NCBI RefSeq assembly: GCF_040054535.1
Contig: NC_090783.1
Location: 871,001-935,000 of the forward strand
DNA from: Antennarius striatus
Taxonomy: Eukaryota; Chordata; Actinopteri; Lophiiformes; Antennariidae
Reading direction: 5' to 3'
DNA length: 64,000 bases
In this document: piece by piece, positions 1 through 23,707 of the stretch
Layout of the letters: every line of letters starts with the position of its first letter
Position numbering within the stretch: the stretch's first letter is position 1
The notes under the pieces: generated by a model
Told to the model about the DNA's origin: nothing
Seen by the model: the letters and a program-made list of their open reading frames with translations, nothing else
Databases searched by the model: none
Translations under genes and position numbers: made by a program

Positions 1-323
1 AATGAACAAGATTTAAAGGAAAATATTCAAAGTCGTGACTTAAAACAGTTCAAATGTGTGTTTAGTCTGATGGAGCTTGGGAACTCGTTTCCGTGGAGAC
101 CACAAGTACAACAACGTGAGCCATACACGCCAAAGAAAAAGTCGACTTTGTGATGTCGTTGACGTGTGTGGAGATGTAATACACATGTATTAATATTAGA
201 GAAGCACTTCCTGAAACATCACAGACCTGACCTGAAGCTGCCCTCTGATTGGCTGCTCTGGCGCCAGCAGGGGGCGCCGCTGCTTTTTATAACTGTCATT
301 AAAGTCTGAGTGCCAGGCGTGCA

Positions 324-367
<44 letters not shown>

Positions 368-553
368 CGCTCTCTGCACACACAGATGGTCCGTGTGGGT
401 GTGTCTCCCTAACTTTAGACCCGGCTGGCTCCGCCCCCCCCCCCCCCCGCCCCCCAGTAGCACAAGGATGGCGTTCTCGATGCCGGCCTTCATGATCCGT
501 TTCAGCTCCTATCAGATGTTTCAGATGACGACTCCTTTCTATTCTGAACCTTT

Positions 554-592
<39 letters not shown>

Positions 593-1801
593 CCTACTCA
601 GTGTCGGGTGTGAACCTGATTCAGAACCCAAACCAGAACCTGATGTGGACGCGGATCAGATCTGATCTGAGGGGATCTGAAAACAAATCGTTGGTTTAAT
701 AAACCTGAACCGTTCAACGTTAATGTTTAACAAACTTTAAGTAAAAGACGAGAAAAGTTTAATTTTCTGTGCTGGTCAAGATGAAGATGATGAAGATGAT
801 GAAGATAATGAAGATGATGAAGATGATGAAGATGCTGACGATGTCCTGATTGGGCCTCAGGACCATGGATGAGGGCTGATCACGCCAACATGGCCAAATT
901 ATTTAGCCTGATGCTAATGCTATTGCTAAAGATGTGTAAAATCCCAATATCGACAACCCACAGACTCGGATTTCACGTGTCATGTTAACATGAGTCAGCA
1001 GGTCTCAGACTCAGTGAACAGTTTGCTCTGATGTCACTTCCTGTGGTCTTTTGGTGGAACTCTGAATGTTTTCTAGTTTGATGAACAGGAAGTGACATCA
1101 GCTGGGCTTAGCCTTTACACCCCCCAGGAGGAAATTCATTCAGCAGAGGTTGAGATGGAAAAACCAGGAGGGGGTTGACCCCCCCCCCAAATAATCACAG
1201 CCCGCTTGTAACCATGGAATCTAAAAGAAACAGATGCTAAATGCCTCCCCACCCCCCCACCCCCGCTGTCATCAGACAAGTTTCCATGTCGTAGATTTGA
1301 TCCAGTGTTTTGTTCCGTTCTTATCAGCCCCCATCGTTTCCATGCCCCCCCACCACCACACCCCCCCCCTCTTTCCACTGGCCGTCCTTCAGTAATAATA
1401 AAGAAATAATCAATAAATAATATGTAATGACGGCCCGCTGTAGAGTTTTTTGCAGTGACTGAATGTGTTTTGTTCTTTACATCTGGATTAGAATTCAGAT
1501 CAGGATTAGGATTAATTTAGCAGGTTTATCAAACGAAGTCGGTTTTGTTTGAGCTCAGCTAATGAATGATTTACTGCAGGTTAAAGAATCCGGAGTTAAT
1601 ATTAAAGTAAACATTAACCGAAAAGTCAGGTCACCCAATCCACAGGAACCATCTACTGAAGTGATGCATGATGGGATAGCTCTATCTGATGGTCTCCACT
1701 GGGGTGGGGTGGGGGGGTAAATAGAGTGTCTATTTGAGGACTCCAGACATAGCAGCAGCTACATGACCCCCCAGGACTGGGCAAGACCAGTAGCTGGTCT
1801 A

Positions 1802-1868
<67 letters not shown>

Positions 1869-2007
1869 GGGGGGGTGACCAATCAGCTGATGATACCTGA
1901 ACCATGTGACAACAGCTGTCATCTAGTCGTCACGGCGCACGTCCATCACTTGCTGCATGAGTACATCCCATAATATTATAACTCGAGTGTGGGAAGATTA
2001 AACACAA

Positions 2008-2020
2008 ACACGCACAAACA

Positions 2021-2063
<43 letters not shown>

Positions 2064-2067
2064 AAAC

Positions 2068-2155
<88 letters not shown>

Positions 2156-2164
2156 AAACACACA

Positions 2165-2211
<47 letters not shown>
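2008..2211. repeat. Interrupted (CA)n microsatellite
   Basis: About 200 bp of CA dinucleotides interrupted by AAACA units. Long open frames across it (CVCVCV or THTHTH) only reflect the repeat. Confidence 0.95.
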
Positions 2212-2216
<5 letters not shown>

Positions 2217-2756
2217 CATGGCCGTGTCAAGGACAGGAAGTGGGAGAATTGAGGGAGCCAGGGGGAGGGAGGGGGGCGGAGGGGGGGAGGGGTGTGTCTC
2301 CGACCCAGGGCTCTGATTGGCTGAGAGGCTGCAGCAGGAACGGCATGTGCTGATTTCCAAAATACACAGGGGGGGGGGGGGTCAAATGGGTTTCCACTCC
2401 AGAAGGACAGACAGTACACTCCTGCTACAAGCCCCGCCCCCCCCACCTGACAGGTGTGGGCGGGGCATGTAGAGACTAGACCACCCCTCTGGCCGTCACG
2501 GTGATGTCATTGTTTTGGTCACATGATGCAGCGGACAACAGAGGAGTCAGAACGAGGACGAGGTCGGTGTGACCGCGGCCCCCAGCCCCTCCAAAACAAA
2601 AGTCCCTTTGAATTTAAAATGTTGATAAGAGCAGGAAATAAAGTACGGGAGGCGGGCCAATAGGAAGTGAGACTTCCTGTTTCCATGGTTACAAGGTGAA
2701 TGGGGGTCAGCAGGTTCTGAGTTTCGCTGGAAACAACAATCAGTAGGTAGGACAGG

Positions 2757-2758
<2 letters not shown>

Positions 2759-2836
<78 letters not shown>

Positions 2837-2862
2837 CTGTGTGTGTGTGAGTGTGTGTGTGT
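2759..2862. repeat. (GT)n microsatellite abutting SLC43A1 exon 4
   Basis: A pure GT tract that ends in GTGA-containing variants only a few bases from the splice donor of SLC43A1 coding exon 4. Slippage here changes the distance between the donor site and downstream intron sequence. Confidence 0.95.
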
Positions 2863-2868
2863 TGGTAC

Positions 2869-3560
2869 CGTCAGCGAGGTGAAGGTCAGGCAGATTCCTC
2901 CGAACCCGTTGAAGGAGACGGCGAGGAAAATGAGGACGGACAAAACTGATGAGGACAGAACGACGGAGTTTACAGACGGCTCAGGAAGCCACGCCCACAT
3001 AAGGTGTGACCCCGGCGTGACCTCTCACCTTCAGGGTTGTACGCCGCCGTGGCGATCATGGCGCAGGAAGCGGCGAAACACGAGCTGGAAAAACGTTGGT
3101 CAGACGTCAGAAGAAAACTTTCGGGATAAAAACGGCGTTGATAAAACGCCGCGTCAGTGATACCTGCCCAGGAGCCGGAGGGGGCGTGGCCCGAAGCGGT
3201 CCATCAGGATGCCGAGGGGCAGCGTGGCGGCGCTCAGGAGGAAGGAGCCGATGGTGAAGCCCAGGTTGAGCATCTCCTCCTGCTCCACGCAGCTCCTCCA
3301 CCCGGAGGTGCTGTTGGCGCCGGAGGTCTCGTTCCCTAGGGGGCGGAGCCACACGGTTGGCATCGTGGTGCATAGTGGGGGTGGGCGGGGTGGGCGGCGG
3401 CCTTACCGGTGCACAGGTGCGAGTAGAAGCCCTCGTTCTTCAGCATGATGAGCAGCGACGCCCAGCCCAGAAGAACCGCCGAGCACAGCAGGTTCTCCAC
3501 GATGGCGGTGACGGCCATCCACCAGCGCCGCCGGTACGCCCGCGCCAAGCTGGGAGCCAT
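2869..3560 (-). CDS. slc43a1: SLC43A1 (LAT3), N-terminal part, four coding exons
   Basis: Sodium-independent transporter of large neutral amino acids at the plasma membrane (family knowledge). Coding exons on the minus strand are 3560-3407, 3335-3164, 3084-3029 and 2945-2869. All have GT-AG boundaries and keep one frame for 153 codons. The start [19 protein letters not shown] and the segments DRFGPRP and [15 protein letters not shown] match SLC43A1 better than SLC43A2. Exon 1 carries the first membrane helix. Exon 2 begins with two N-glycosylation sequons (NETS, NSTS) in the first outer loop, then the second helix and the conserved loop after it. The rest of the transporter lies beyond the left edge or in unrecognised exons. 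SLC43A1 and P2RX3 are close neighbours in human, which supports this assignment. Confidence 0.88.
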
Positions 3561-3693
3561 GACCCTGAGGACAGACAACAGGAAGTGGAGCAGCAGGAAG
3601 TGGAGCAACAGAACCCCCGAAACCCGTTGGGCACGGGTTTGACCTTCTGGAGCGATCGGGTGTCAGGTGTGGAATAAAGCCACTTGCTGACAC

Positions 3694-3810
<117 letters not shown>

Positions 3811-3920
3811 GTGTCCCAGCTATAATTGTGCAAATATTTGATGGACTTACACAGCGGCCATACAAACCCGTTAGAAAATGACGACTCAGCGTTTAAAAAG
3901 CACATGTTTGCACACTGGGA

Positions 3921-3924
<4 letters not shown>

Positions 3925-4012
<88 letters not shown>
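3925..4012. repeat. (GT)n microsatellite
   Basis: About 88 bp of pure GT. It is complementary to the CA tract at 3694-3808, so the two could pair across roughly 115 bases. Confidence 0.95.
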
Positions 4013-4014
<2 letters not shown>

Positions 4015-6410
4015 TAAGATTTCATAAATGTCAAAAGCACCCCTGCACCCGGTGCTGCGTTCAGGAGCGTCTGATTCCTGGAAACCCTCTGAGGTAAAAC
4101 TTTATTGACACAAACAGAACTTTTGAACGTTTGAACGATAAAAACTGAATAAAATTTAAATTCACATGATTTTTGACTAAAAGACTTGGAAACCTGATGA
4201 ACGGGTCAGAAACACCTGATTGGTCCGTTCCGCAGGAAACTGGTGATGTCATTACAGCATCATGACGGTCCACTCAGGACTTCACGTCGACAGACCATAA
4301 TAATTTTGACTGAGGTCTACATCAGCATAACGTCTGTCCTCAAAGGGCCAGATGTAACTAATAAATGTAACTAAATGTAACTACTGCTTAATGTTAAATA
4401 ATTTATTACTTATTCAAGTTACAAACGGTTATGTTTGTAACTTGAATAAGTACAAACTGTAATGTTTGTTTCTCTGTTCTAACATAAATCCTTTTAATTT
4501 CTCAGGTTATTAAACCCACAGAACTCCATCAATCAAGGATCAAACTATCAATCAATAAAGAAAAATAACATCAGACACAAGTTAGGACGTTAACTTTAAG
4601 TTAAAATGGGCTGAATTACTGCATTGTGGGAAATGTAGTTTTGGTCAAAGCACACTTTTCACTGATTTATTTTTAGACGCTGACATTTTAGGCTCCCGAG
4701 GGCCACATAAAATGATGCAATGGCCACATATGGGCCCCGGGCCTTGAGTTGGACACATGTGCTCAAGAGGAAGTTCTGCACTCAATGATCAGAAGAGAAC
4801 GTCTGTGACCTTTGACCCCCGACAAAACCAACGTGGTTCTCTGGATCTGCTTCAGGAACGCTTTGACACGGGTGTCAGTGAACGCATCACGTTACCTCTG
4901 CCGTGGATCAGAACCAGAAACATGAGGGTCTGGACCGGACCTCCTCTGAGACGGACTGATCTGGGTTCATTTAATATTCAGGACTTCTAAACGACACCAG
5001 AACTTTATTTGGATTTGGGTTCTTAAACTCTACAAAACAGGAAAATGAGTGACTTACTGTTTTCTTTCCTTCCTTCTCTTCAGGTTCTAGTATCCGTTGG
5101 TCTGCTTGCAGCCACGTCCACCGACACACACACTCACACACACTCCCTCTCTCTCTCCTGTATCTCTATATATGGAGCTCAGCCCTCGCTCGCCCAGCCC
5201 TCTGATCTGAACACGTTTTCTCTCTGCTGGACTCCAGGTGTTGTGAAACCTGTCGATCCGCTCCGGAGCCACTGAGGAAAACTGTCACAAATATCCTCCG
5301 TGATGCACAAACAAACAAACAACACAAATTTGAGGCTGGTTTTTGTCTCTTTTAAATTATCTGAACTAAATATTATAAATAATAAATTATAAATATTATT
5401 ACATAATTATTTTATTATATTATTTAATCATTATATAATTATAAATTATAAATATTCTCACGTCTTCACGGTGTTCCTCAGGGTTGTGTGTTTTGATCGG
5501 TTTCTTTCTGGTTATCAGGAAACACTGGACAGCAAAGGTCTTCAATTCAACCTTTATTTAAACAAACGTTTCATTCATTTGGGATTTGTCAGAGCTGGGT
5601 TGTCATGGCATCACGGACCCATGAAAAACACATTAATAAATAAGAAAAATAAAGACAAACAAACGTTCACTAAGTGCATTGGGGAGTTTTCTTCTGTCTT
5701 AATGATATCAAAACAAAAAAACAGAACGAACGTCTCAAAAAAAACGGTTTGAAAGCCAACGGAGAATCGTTTGAACCGAACATGAAGCAAAAAAAAAAAA
5801 AGTGGGCGGAAGAAGCAAAACAATGAAAACAGCCGCGTCACAACGGCTTCAGCTTCGATGAAGCTGAGGTCCGACGGAAGGAGGGGAAGAAGAACGAAAC
5901 AAAACATCTGACATTTTAAGAATGAAGTTGTGGAATTGTCGTGCGTTTGTGGCTCTCTGGCGCCCCCCTGTGGTCACACTGTGCTACTGCACCTATCAGG
6001 ACTTGATTCTCATAACGTCAGGCTGTTTCTGGCTCTAATCTCGAAGCACAAAAAAAAGTTAAAGCAAATCATTCAGACTTTTTCCACGCGTGGACGACGC
6101 CTCCTGGTGGGCGGAGTCAGTTATCCAGGTCACGGTTATCCAGAGCTGTTTAAATCAATCCACTGGACTCTAAGGTCCAGTGGATGGACCAATGGGAGCT
6201 CAGATCCCAGCATGCTAACGCGAGGTGGTTGAGTATCTAGCGTACAAAAGGTTAGCATGCTGTAAGCATGAACGTATAGCGAGCTGCACGTTAGCACCTT
6301 TTATTCTGAAGGGAGAGCTGCTCTCACTTCCTGTCTGATCACTTCCTGATTGTCTGCTGACGTTCCCGCTCCTTCCCTCCCCCCTCTCCATTTGTCCCCC
6401 CCCTCCCCCG
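4013..6410. other. Spacer between the SERCA 3' end and SLC43A1
   Basis: No gene was recognised. The stretch should hold the SLC43A1 promoter and the 3' UTR of the upstream SERCA gene, both read on the minus strand. A minus-strand AATAAA at 5553-5558 is a possible poly(A) signal for the SERCA transcript, not proven. AT-rich tracts occur at about 5350-5450. The first copy of a dispersed repeat shared with 7205-7350 begins near 6225. Confidence 0.4.
6225..6365. repeat. Dispersed repeat, copy 1
   Basis: Shares TAGCACCTTTTATTCTGAAG, then a GAGCTGCTCT block and a TCACTTCCTG-containing tail, with 7205-7350 in the same orientation. The two copies flank the last three SERCA exons. Family not recognised. 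Confidence 0.7.
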
Positions 6411-17783
<11,373 letters not shown>

Positions 17784-18213
17784 TCAGTCCACCTGGAGTC
17801 AAAACGTCACAGCAGCGCCGCCCGCCTGGGGGATCCGACGCACTGCATTGCCAAGCAACCGCATCCAACTATAGAAACGACCCGCCCCAGGAGGGTGGAG
17901 CCCCACCCTGTGGGGGAACAGATGGATTAAATATGGCTGCTTGTGTTTACGCTCCTTTTCTGATGACTTGGTTGTTTATAAAACAACAGCTGTTTATTGG
18001 ACGACAGGAAGCACGGCATGGACCCGAACCGGAACCGTCTGGATCTGGATGTTGACTCCACAGGGGGCCGGGGGGGGGGACTTCTGTCCACTGGTGCTGT
18101 GGGACACCCCACCAATCCCACCTTCTCCCCCCTGACACGAGTGACTGATGTTTATGGTGCAGCAAGCAGCTTCTCCCCAACGCAATCAGGATAATGGCGT
18201 CATGTTTGCGTCA

Positions 18214-18415
18214 CAATATATAATAATATACAGTATAATATGCAATAATATACTGATATATATATATACACACACACACATACACAATATATATATAATA
18301 TATATACTATATATATAATATATATTATACACATATATAACGTATATATATATATATAAGTGTGTGTGTATATATATTGACACAGTATATATATAATATA
18401 CAATATATAATATGC
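18214..18415. repeat. TA-rich low-complexity tract
   Basis: About 200 bp of TATATA, with (CA)n at 18268-18283 and (GT)n near 18361. It could extrude cruciforms. No coding sense. Confidence 0.9.
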
Positions 18416-18796
18416 GCATTAAATGTAGGTTATATTTATTCTCTTTTCAATTAATTATAGTTTATTATTATTTCAACAGGGAGGCAGATGTCTGATGTTA
18501 ATAAAGTTCTTTTTGAATCTTCTGAACAACATTTTTTTGCAGTGGGTATGACGTCAGACATAAAAGGTTAAATAGGCTTCTAACATGTAGCCTAGCCTAC
18601 ATGCTGGGCTAAATAATAATAATAATAATAATTATCATTATTATATTAATAATTATTATGCTAATAACCTCGGTGCTAACACACAACTAGCGTACAGCCC
18701 TCAAGCTAGCAGCTAACCGCTAGCATCCCATGGAGGACGTGCTAGCTAGCAGCTAGCATCGCGCTAATCCTCAGAGGTGAACAGGTTTGCTTACCG

Positions 18797-18900
18797 GAGC
18801 GCTCGGTGTGGTTCGTCCGTCCTCTAACCTTCCGTTACCAGTCCGTTAACCGGTGTGAAGCAAAAAACATGCGAATCGGTACCGACAGAAACAACCGGAA
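18797..18900 (-). promoter_or_regulatory. Probable SERCA 5' noncoding exon and promoter area
   Basis: On the minus strand a GTAAGC donor follows CCGAGCGCTCCG at about 18797. The first coding exon has a clean acceptor (CCCCCACAG) three bases upstream of its ATG at 17603. A noncoding first exon ending at about 18797 is therefore likely. The transcription start was not resolved. Confidence 0.55.
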
Positions 18901-20240
18901 AGAATAACCGAGTTTTTTTTTTTGTGTAAATAGTTCGATAACGGACAATCTGGGTTAGTTAGTGACAGACGATAATTTAAAAAAAAAAAAATCAGGACAC
19001 ACGGTCCCGATGAAATACATTCGATTCCCGAGCGGAAATAACGTTAAAATGGATTATTTAAGGCGAATGTGTCTCTAATCCCGGTTCCGGACTGGTATAT
19101 CCACGTTAAGTGGTTTTATTATTCCTTATCCTGCCGTCACGGTTGGACGGATGGTGAATTTACCGATCCTACTATGGCGACGTCATCTCTTGCTTTACTC
19201 TGCTCCTGATTGGCTTGGAAAGATGATGACGTCGCTTAGAGACACTCGATGCTGATGGGAGCGTCATCGTCAAGTGACCAATCACGGGAAAAAGAGGGCG
19301 GGTCTTGGCATCACTATAGTAGGACTATTAAAGTCACGTCGGGGTCAGTTTTTCCTCAGACGTCGGTCAGACAGCCAATAAAATGTAGATAACGGATCAA
19401 AACAGGAACATCCGCTCCAGCTTTTCAAAATAAGGGTCTCAACTTCAGGAAATCTGTGATGTATTTCAATATTTCATGACTATTTACCTCAATTAATATT
19501 TCATTTTGTTTTCAATTATTTCTTCTATAACTACTGCATTAAAATCAAATACAATTACAGATTTCAGCACATTTTTACATGAATTATTCGTGATTATTGA
19601 CTATTAAGTATTAATAATGGGAGTACAGACGTAAATCTAGGGTAAAATGTAATCCAGGTTTTCTCAACAAATGCTTTTATTATATTTCTTACCTCCTCTA
19701 TTTTCACGGTGACTTTACGGTAACGTTGTTGCTCCGTTACGCTCCCGGTTACCGGTTTGACGGTATGGAGACGCGCACAAGTCAGATTGACGTAAAGTAG
19801 TAACCAATCAGTCCAAAACCCCACCTATTAACAGTTTATATGCGCCTTCGATTCGGGCTGAGTTCTCGGCCAATCCGCAAGGAGTGCGTCTGATGACGAC
19901 ATAGCTGGCCAATCAAATGGTGCAGGGGGCGGGCCTTACCCTCTACTTTGCGGAAGTTTTATATTTTTAAATGAATTTCATTTTTTTTGGGAAGAACAAA
20001 CGGAGAACACATGAACACATAATATGTTTTGTTTAATTAAAAGTGTAGATTAAAATGTAGTGCTTAGAAAAGATCGCTGGATGTTCCATCGTTCTGTTTC
20101 CATCCAGAAACAGAGGTTCCTTTAAAAAAACAAACAAAAACACTTTTTGTGAACTTTTTTTTTTCCTTTTTAAAAACAAAAGTGACATAAAATCAGTTTG
20201 GTCAGGGAGTTGCTCTCCTTTGTTTCTCCACACATCTTCT
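18900..20240. other. Intergenic stretch between the SERCA promoter and the POLD4 3' end
   Basis: Nothing coding was recognised. The sequence is AT-rich with short homopolymers. The SERCA promoter should lie near 18.8-19.0 kb and the POLD4 3' UTR near 20.0-20.2 kb (AATAAA-like hexamers on the minus strand are too common here to choose one). Confidence 0.4.
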
Positions 20241-21450
20241 TTACAGAGGAAATTCTTTCCACAGGCTGAAAGACAAAGAACAAAACAATTACACACAAAT
20301 TAAGATGAACTTTGATTCCGAATTCATTGATATTACATTTAAAAACTAAACACATCTTACACTGATCCTGTACAGAGCTCTTTTCTTTATTGTTCATTCT
20401 GCTTATGCCAATATTTCCAGTCTTTATGTATATTTCTTGTCAATTTTCAACCTTGTGTTTTCCTACGTCTAATTCAAGATTGTCTGCAAAACCCGAGGCT
20501 GAACACAAGACCACACAATTCAGGAACAGATAAATTCTGCTTCAATTATATGTCAACTAAAAGTGTTCACAATATAATAATTTAATAATCTCTATTGATT
20601 CTTGGAGCTGCTGATTTATTTATTTCAGTGCTGACAAGCATTCCTTCTTAGCCTTAGCATGAAATTTATGGTACGATTTAATTAAATGCAAGTTGTGATT
20701 GTGTGTGTGTGTGTGTGTGTGTTCTTGCCTTACCTCTGGCTGTACTCCGGGTCAGCCTGTGTGTGCAGCAGCAGGTCTCTGATCTCCTCAGGCGGGTTCA
20801 GACCGTGAAGCTTGGCTCTCTCCCACCTCTCCAACCGGCTGATCCCTGCAGGAGACAGAAGATCCAACCGTCAGCTGAACACGTTGTGAACATCGAACCA
20901 AAGTGTGTAACGTTCAAACATCTACAGTACGATGATAGGAAAACATTACGCATTTAAATCGAAGCCTTAGACGTTACAATATGCACAATAAAAATAAATG
21001 TACGGTGTGCTTTCAATAGTTTAACATCGCTTCCCGTCTTTGAGAGGAGATGCGCCAGCCGCCTACAGGTGTGGGGGTGTTACCTGTGCAGGGCCCGAAC
21101 CTCCAGTCCAGGTCAAACTGTCGGAGCTTCTCCAGCTCCTCCTGCCGGACAGCTTCAGCCTCGGCTTCTGATCCAACACACACATTCAGACACGAGTCAG
21201 GACGACCACTTCCTGTCGTCGCTTTGTTATTCCACAGATACTAACAGACTCTTTTGTCTCAATGCTGTTTTAACATGAAGATATCTGCAAATCAAACGAC
21301 GGTGGGATGGAGAGCAGAGGAAATGTCACCTTTCTGAGGGGGAGAAGGAGGAGGAGGAGGAGTGGGCTTCGTCTCCTTTTTCTCCCCCCTCTTTCTTGCT
21401 TTCTTCAACATTTTGAAGGAGTCAGTAATCAGTCCACGCTTGGTTGTCAT
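20241..21450 (-). CDS. pold4: POLD4, DNA polymerase delta subunit 4 (p12)
   Basis: Smallest subunit of replicative DNA polymerase delta, a nuclear protein that stabilises the complex and binds PCNA. Coding exons on the minus strand are 21450-21330, 21167-21084, 20845-20734 and 20265-20241, total 342 nt or 113 residues (human about 107). Near the N-terminus KRGLITDSFK matches the PCNA-binding KRLITDSY region of human p12. The body LRQFDLDWRFGPCTGISRL and ERAKLHGLNPPEEI match the conserved core. The last exon encodes only SLWKEFPL-stop, as in human (SLWHLYPL). A lysine- and proline-rich linker follows the PCNA motif. An acceptor lies eleven bases before the ATG, so the 5' UTR is split. Identity is very likely; all exons are intact. 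Confidence 0.95.
20700..20722. repeat. Short (GT)n in POLD4 intron 3
   Basis: A 23-bp GT tract only about ten bases beyond the exon 3 splice donor. Confidence 0.9.
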
Positions 21451-22337
21451 GGCGACTGATCTAGGACACAGACACACGAGGTCACTGAAAGTAACGCCTC
21501 TCTTTACATGAATAGAAAAGATTCTGAAAGTGAAAGTGGAGCACAGGCCTCAATATGGATTGTTTATCAATCTAATCAATATAAATATCAATCAATATTG
21601 GGATGTTATCCTGTAGAACTGTCATTCAGTGTTAGAATGGAGACATCCTTGTTTTAAACATACTTAAAGTGGCGAGTAAACCGCCCCAAATCCATTCACT
21701 ATAACCCCCCCAGTATTGAACTGCAAATTTAAATTTTTCAAATTAATTTAAAAAAAAATTTTTTCCATTTAAAAGCTTACTAGTCGTTTCCTATTCATTA
21801 TATGCCACGATAGTCTTAGGCTGAAGTTTAAAAAAAAAGCATTATTTTCACACCGGAAGTAACGATAAAATGCAAAAATGTTAACAAATTACAATTAAAT
21901 GACAAAAAAATCACTTAGTGTTTGAATTTACGTGCATTCTAATCGCGATTAGTTTTATCATTTAATCTGAGCTTCATATCTGTGGTCTGAACTACAAACA
22001 TGTCCGGACAAAGACTGAGCTACGTCCGGTTTGACCTTTCAAAATAAAAGGTCTGATAAAACAGCGTTGAATAACAACATTACGAAAACACAATGACGCA
22101 TTTTAACACATCGTTATTCAACATTCATAGAAGTATTATAACCACTGATGCATCAGAAGGTTTTAACGTCACAGGAGAAGAAGAAGAAGAAACCGTTTCT
22201 TTAGCACTTTCTCGGTGGAGAAGAAGAAAGAGTTGTTGTCGTTTTGTGGTTAAACTGTTTAAATTACAGAACGTATCTGACGTCATCAACAGATATCCGT
22301 TTTTAACTCGGTAACGTTTCATTGAACTCGACTCACC

Positions 22338-22420
22338 TCGATATTCCAGCGAGAGAAGCTCAGACCCTTTCTTCCCTTCCTGTCAGCATCGTCCAAAAGC
22401 AACGATGACGTCACGCTCTT
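22338..22420 (-). promoter_or_regulatory. Probable POLD4 noncoding exon 1 and promoter
   Basis: On the minus strand CTGGAATATCGAG is followed by a GTGAGTCG donor at about 22337. It pairs with the acceptor upstream of the POLD4 ATG. Upstream sequence (22.38-22.48 kb) is richer in CpG than its surroundings. The exact start is not resolved. Confidence 0.55.
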
Positions 22421-22479
22421 CTTCTTCTGCCTCTGCTAGAGTAGTACTACTACTGCCGCGCCCCTCCGCTGCCCCCTGG

Positions 22480-23104
22480 CGGCCGTTTAGCGCATTACAG
22501 TAGAGCGTCCTTTAAATCTATTTCTATCATATGAACTGACAGGATTTAAGCCTAATTTTTGTCACCTGTCTTCATATTTTGTTTTTTAATACATGACAAA
22601 ATTAAATGTTTCACTTTTTTTTTAAACTGATGCATGTGTTGGACAGGCTTTTCTGCACTGCTAACAAACCGATAACGCTAATTGTTTTCTCCTCCACGAG
22701 GCTCCAGTGAGCAGACCACTTCCACTCATCAGATAGCGACAAACGACATTTACCGTACTCTGTTCTTTATTTCCCATTAGCGTCCACACAGTGGTCACGG
22801 GTTCACATCCCAGTGAACTCATGATATGATCTGCGTGGCTAATGCCTCTATCATATGGACGGATGTAACCTTTACACTGAAAGGAACGTTAACGATGATG
22901 GAAGTTAACTTCTTGATAATGATGATGATGATGATGATGGTGATGATGGTGATGGTGATGGTGATGGGGGACAGGAAGGCGGCGCACTCTTTGTCTCGCT
23001 GGTTGTAAATACCAAAATCAATACAAATCTTTTTGACCTGTTCTGGTGCCTTCTTCTGCAGTTATCTGTCCATCCAGAGATCACTTACTGCATAATCCAA
23101 TCTG

Positions 23105-23105
<1 letters not shown>
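22480..23105. other. Intergenic stretch upstream of POLD4
   Basis: No gene was recognised. It contains a (GAT)n array at about 22918-22967 and otherwise unremarkable AT-rich DNA. Confidence 0.45.
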
Positions 23106-23106
<1 letters not shown>

Positions 23107-23153
<47 letters not shown>

Positions 23154-23171
23154 TGTGTGTGTGTGTGTGTA

Positions 23172-23203
<32 letters not shown>

Positions 23204-23264
23204 TGTGTGTGTGTGTGTGTATGTGTGTGTGTGTGTGTGTGTGTATGTGTGTGTGTGTGTGTGT

Positions 23265-23359
<95 letters not shown>

Positions 23360-23370
23360 TGTGTGTGTGT
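23107..23370. repeat. (GT)n microsatellite with TATG interruptions
   Basis: About 260 bp of GT, interrupted about every 20-40 bp by TATG, suggesting a higher-order unit. It is directly joined to the tetranucleotide array that follows. Confidence 0.95.
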
Positions 23371-23371
23371 T

Positions 23372-23707
23372 TTCAACCAACCAACCAAGCAACCAACCAA
23401 CCAACTAAACCAACTAACCAACCAACCAACCAACCAACCAACCAACTAAACCAACCAACCAACCAACCAACCAACTAAACCAACCAAGCAACCAACCAAG
23501 CAACCAACCAAGCAACTAAACAAATCAACTAAACCAAGCAACCAAGCAACTAACTAAACCAACCAACCCAATCAGCCAACCAACCAACCAACCAACCAAC
23601 CAACCAACCAACCAACCAACCAACTAAACAACCAAACCAAACAAACAACCAACCAACCAACCAACCAACCAACCAACCAACCAACCAACCAACCAACCAA
23701 CCAACCG
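23372..23707. repeat. (AACC)n tetranucleotide array
   Basis: About 335 bp of AACC with AACTAAACC and AAGC variants, continuing from the GT array. Together they make a roughly 600-bp compound microsatellite between POLD4 and P2RX3. Confidence 0.95.

Larger units (their letters stand above)
1..2868. other. Left flank, probably SLC43A1 intron 4; microsatellite-rich, no exon recognised
   Basis: No coding exon could be supported here on either strand. The stretch lies downstream, in gene orientation, of the fourth coding exon of SLC43A1, so it is probably intron 4 of that gene; the next expected exon (the LPNMFGNLRST region of LAT3) was not found. It holds dinucleotide arrays near 327-366, 555-591, 1804-1865, 2008-2211 and 2759-2862, a GATGAA-type array at 781-836, and several homopolymeric C/G runs. 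Confidence 0.5.

Noticed and set aside
465-520. Possible further SLC43A1 exon on the minus strand (MKAGIENAI)
   Set aside because: It does not match the expected LAT3 sequence after FTSLT and lacks convincing splice sites.
23107-23478. Long CVCVCV and THTHTH frames over dinucleotide tracts (here and at about ten other sites)
   Set aside because: Simple-sequence translations with no start context or conservation.
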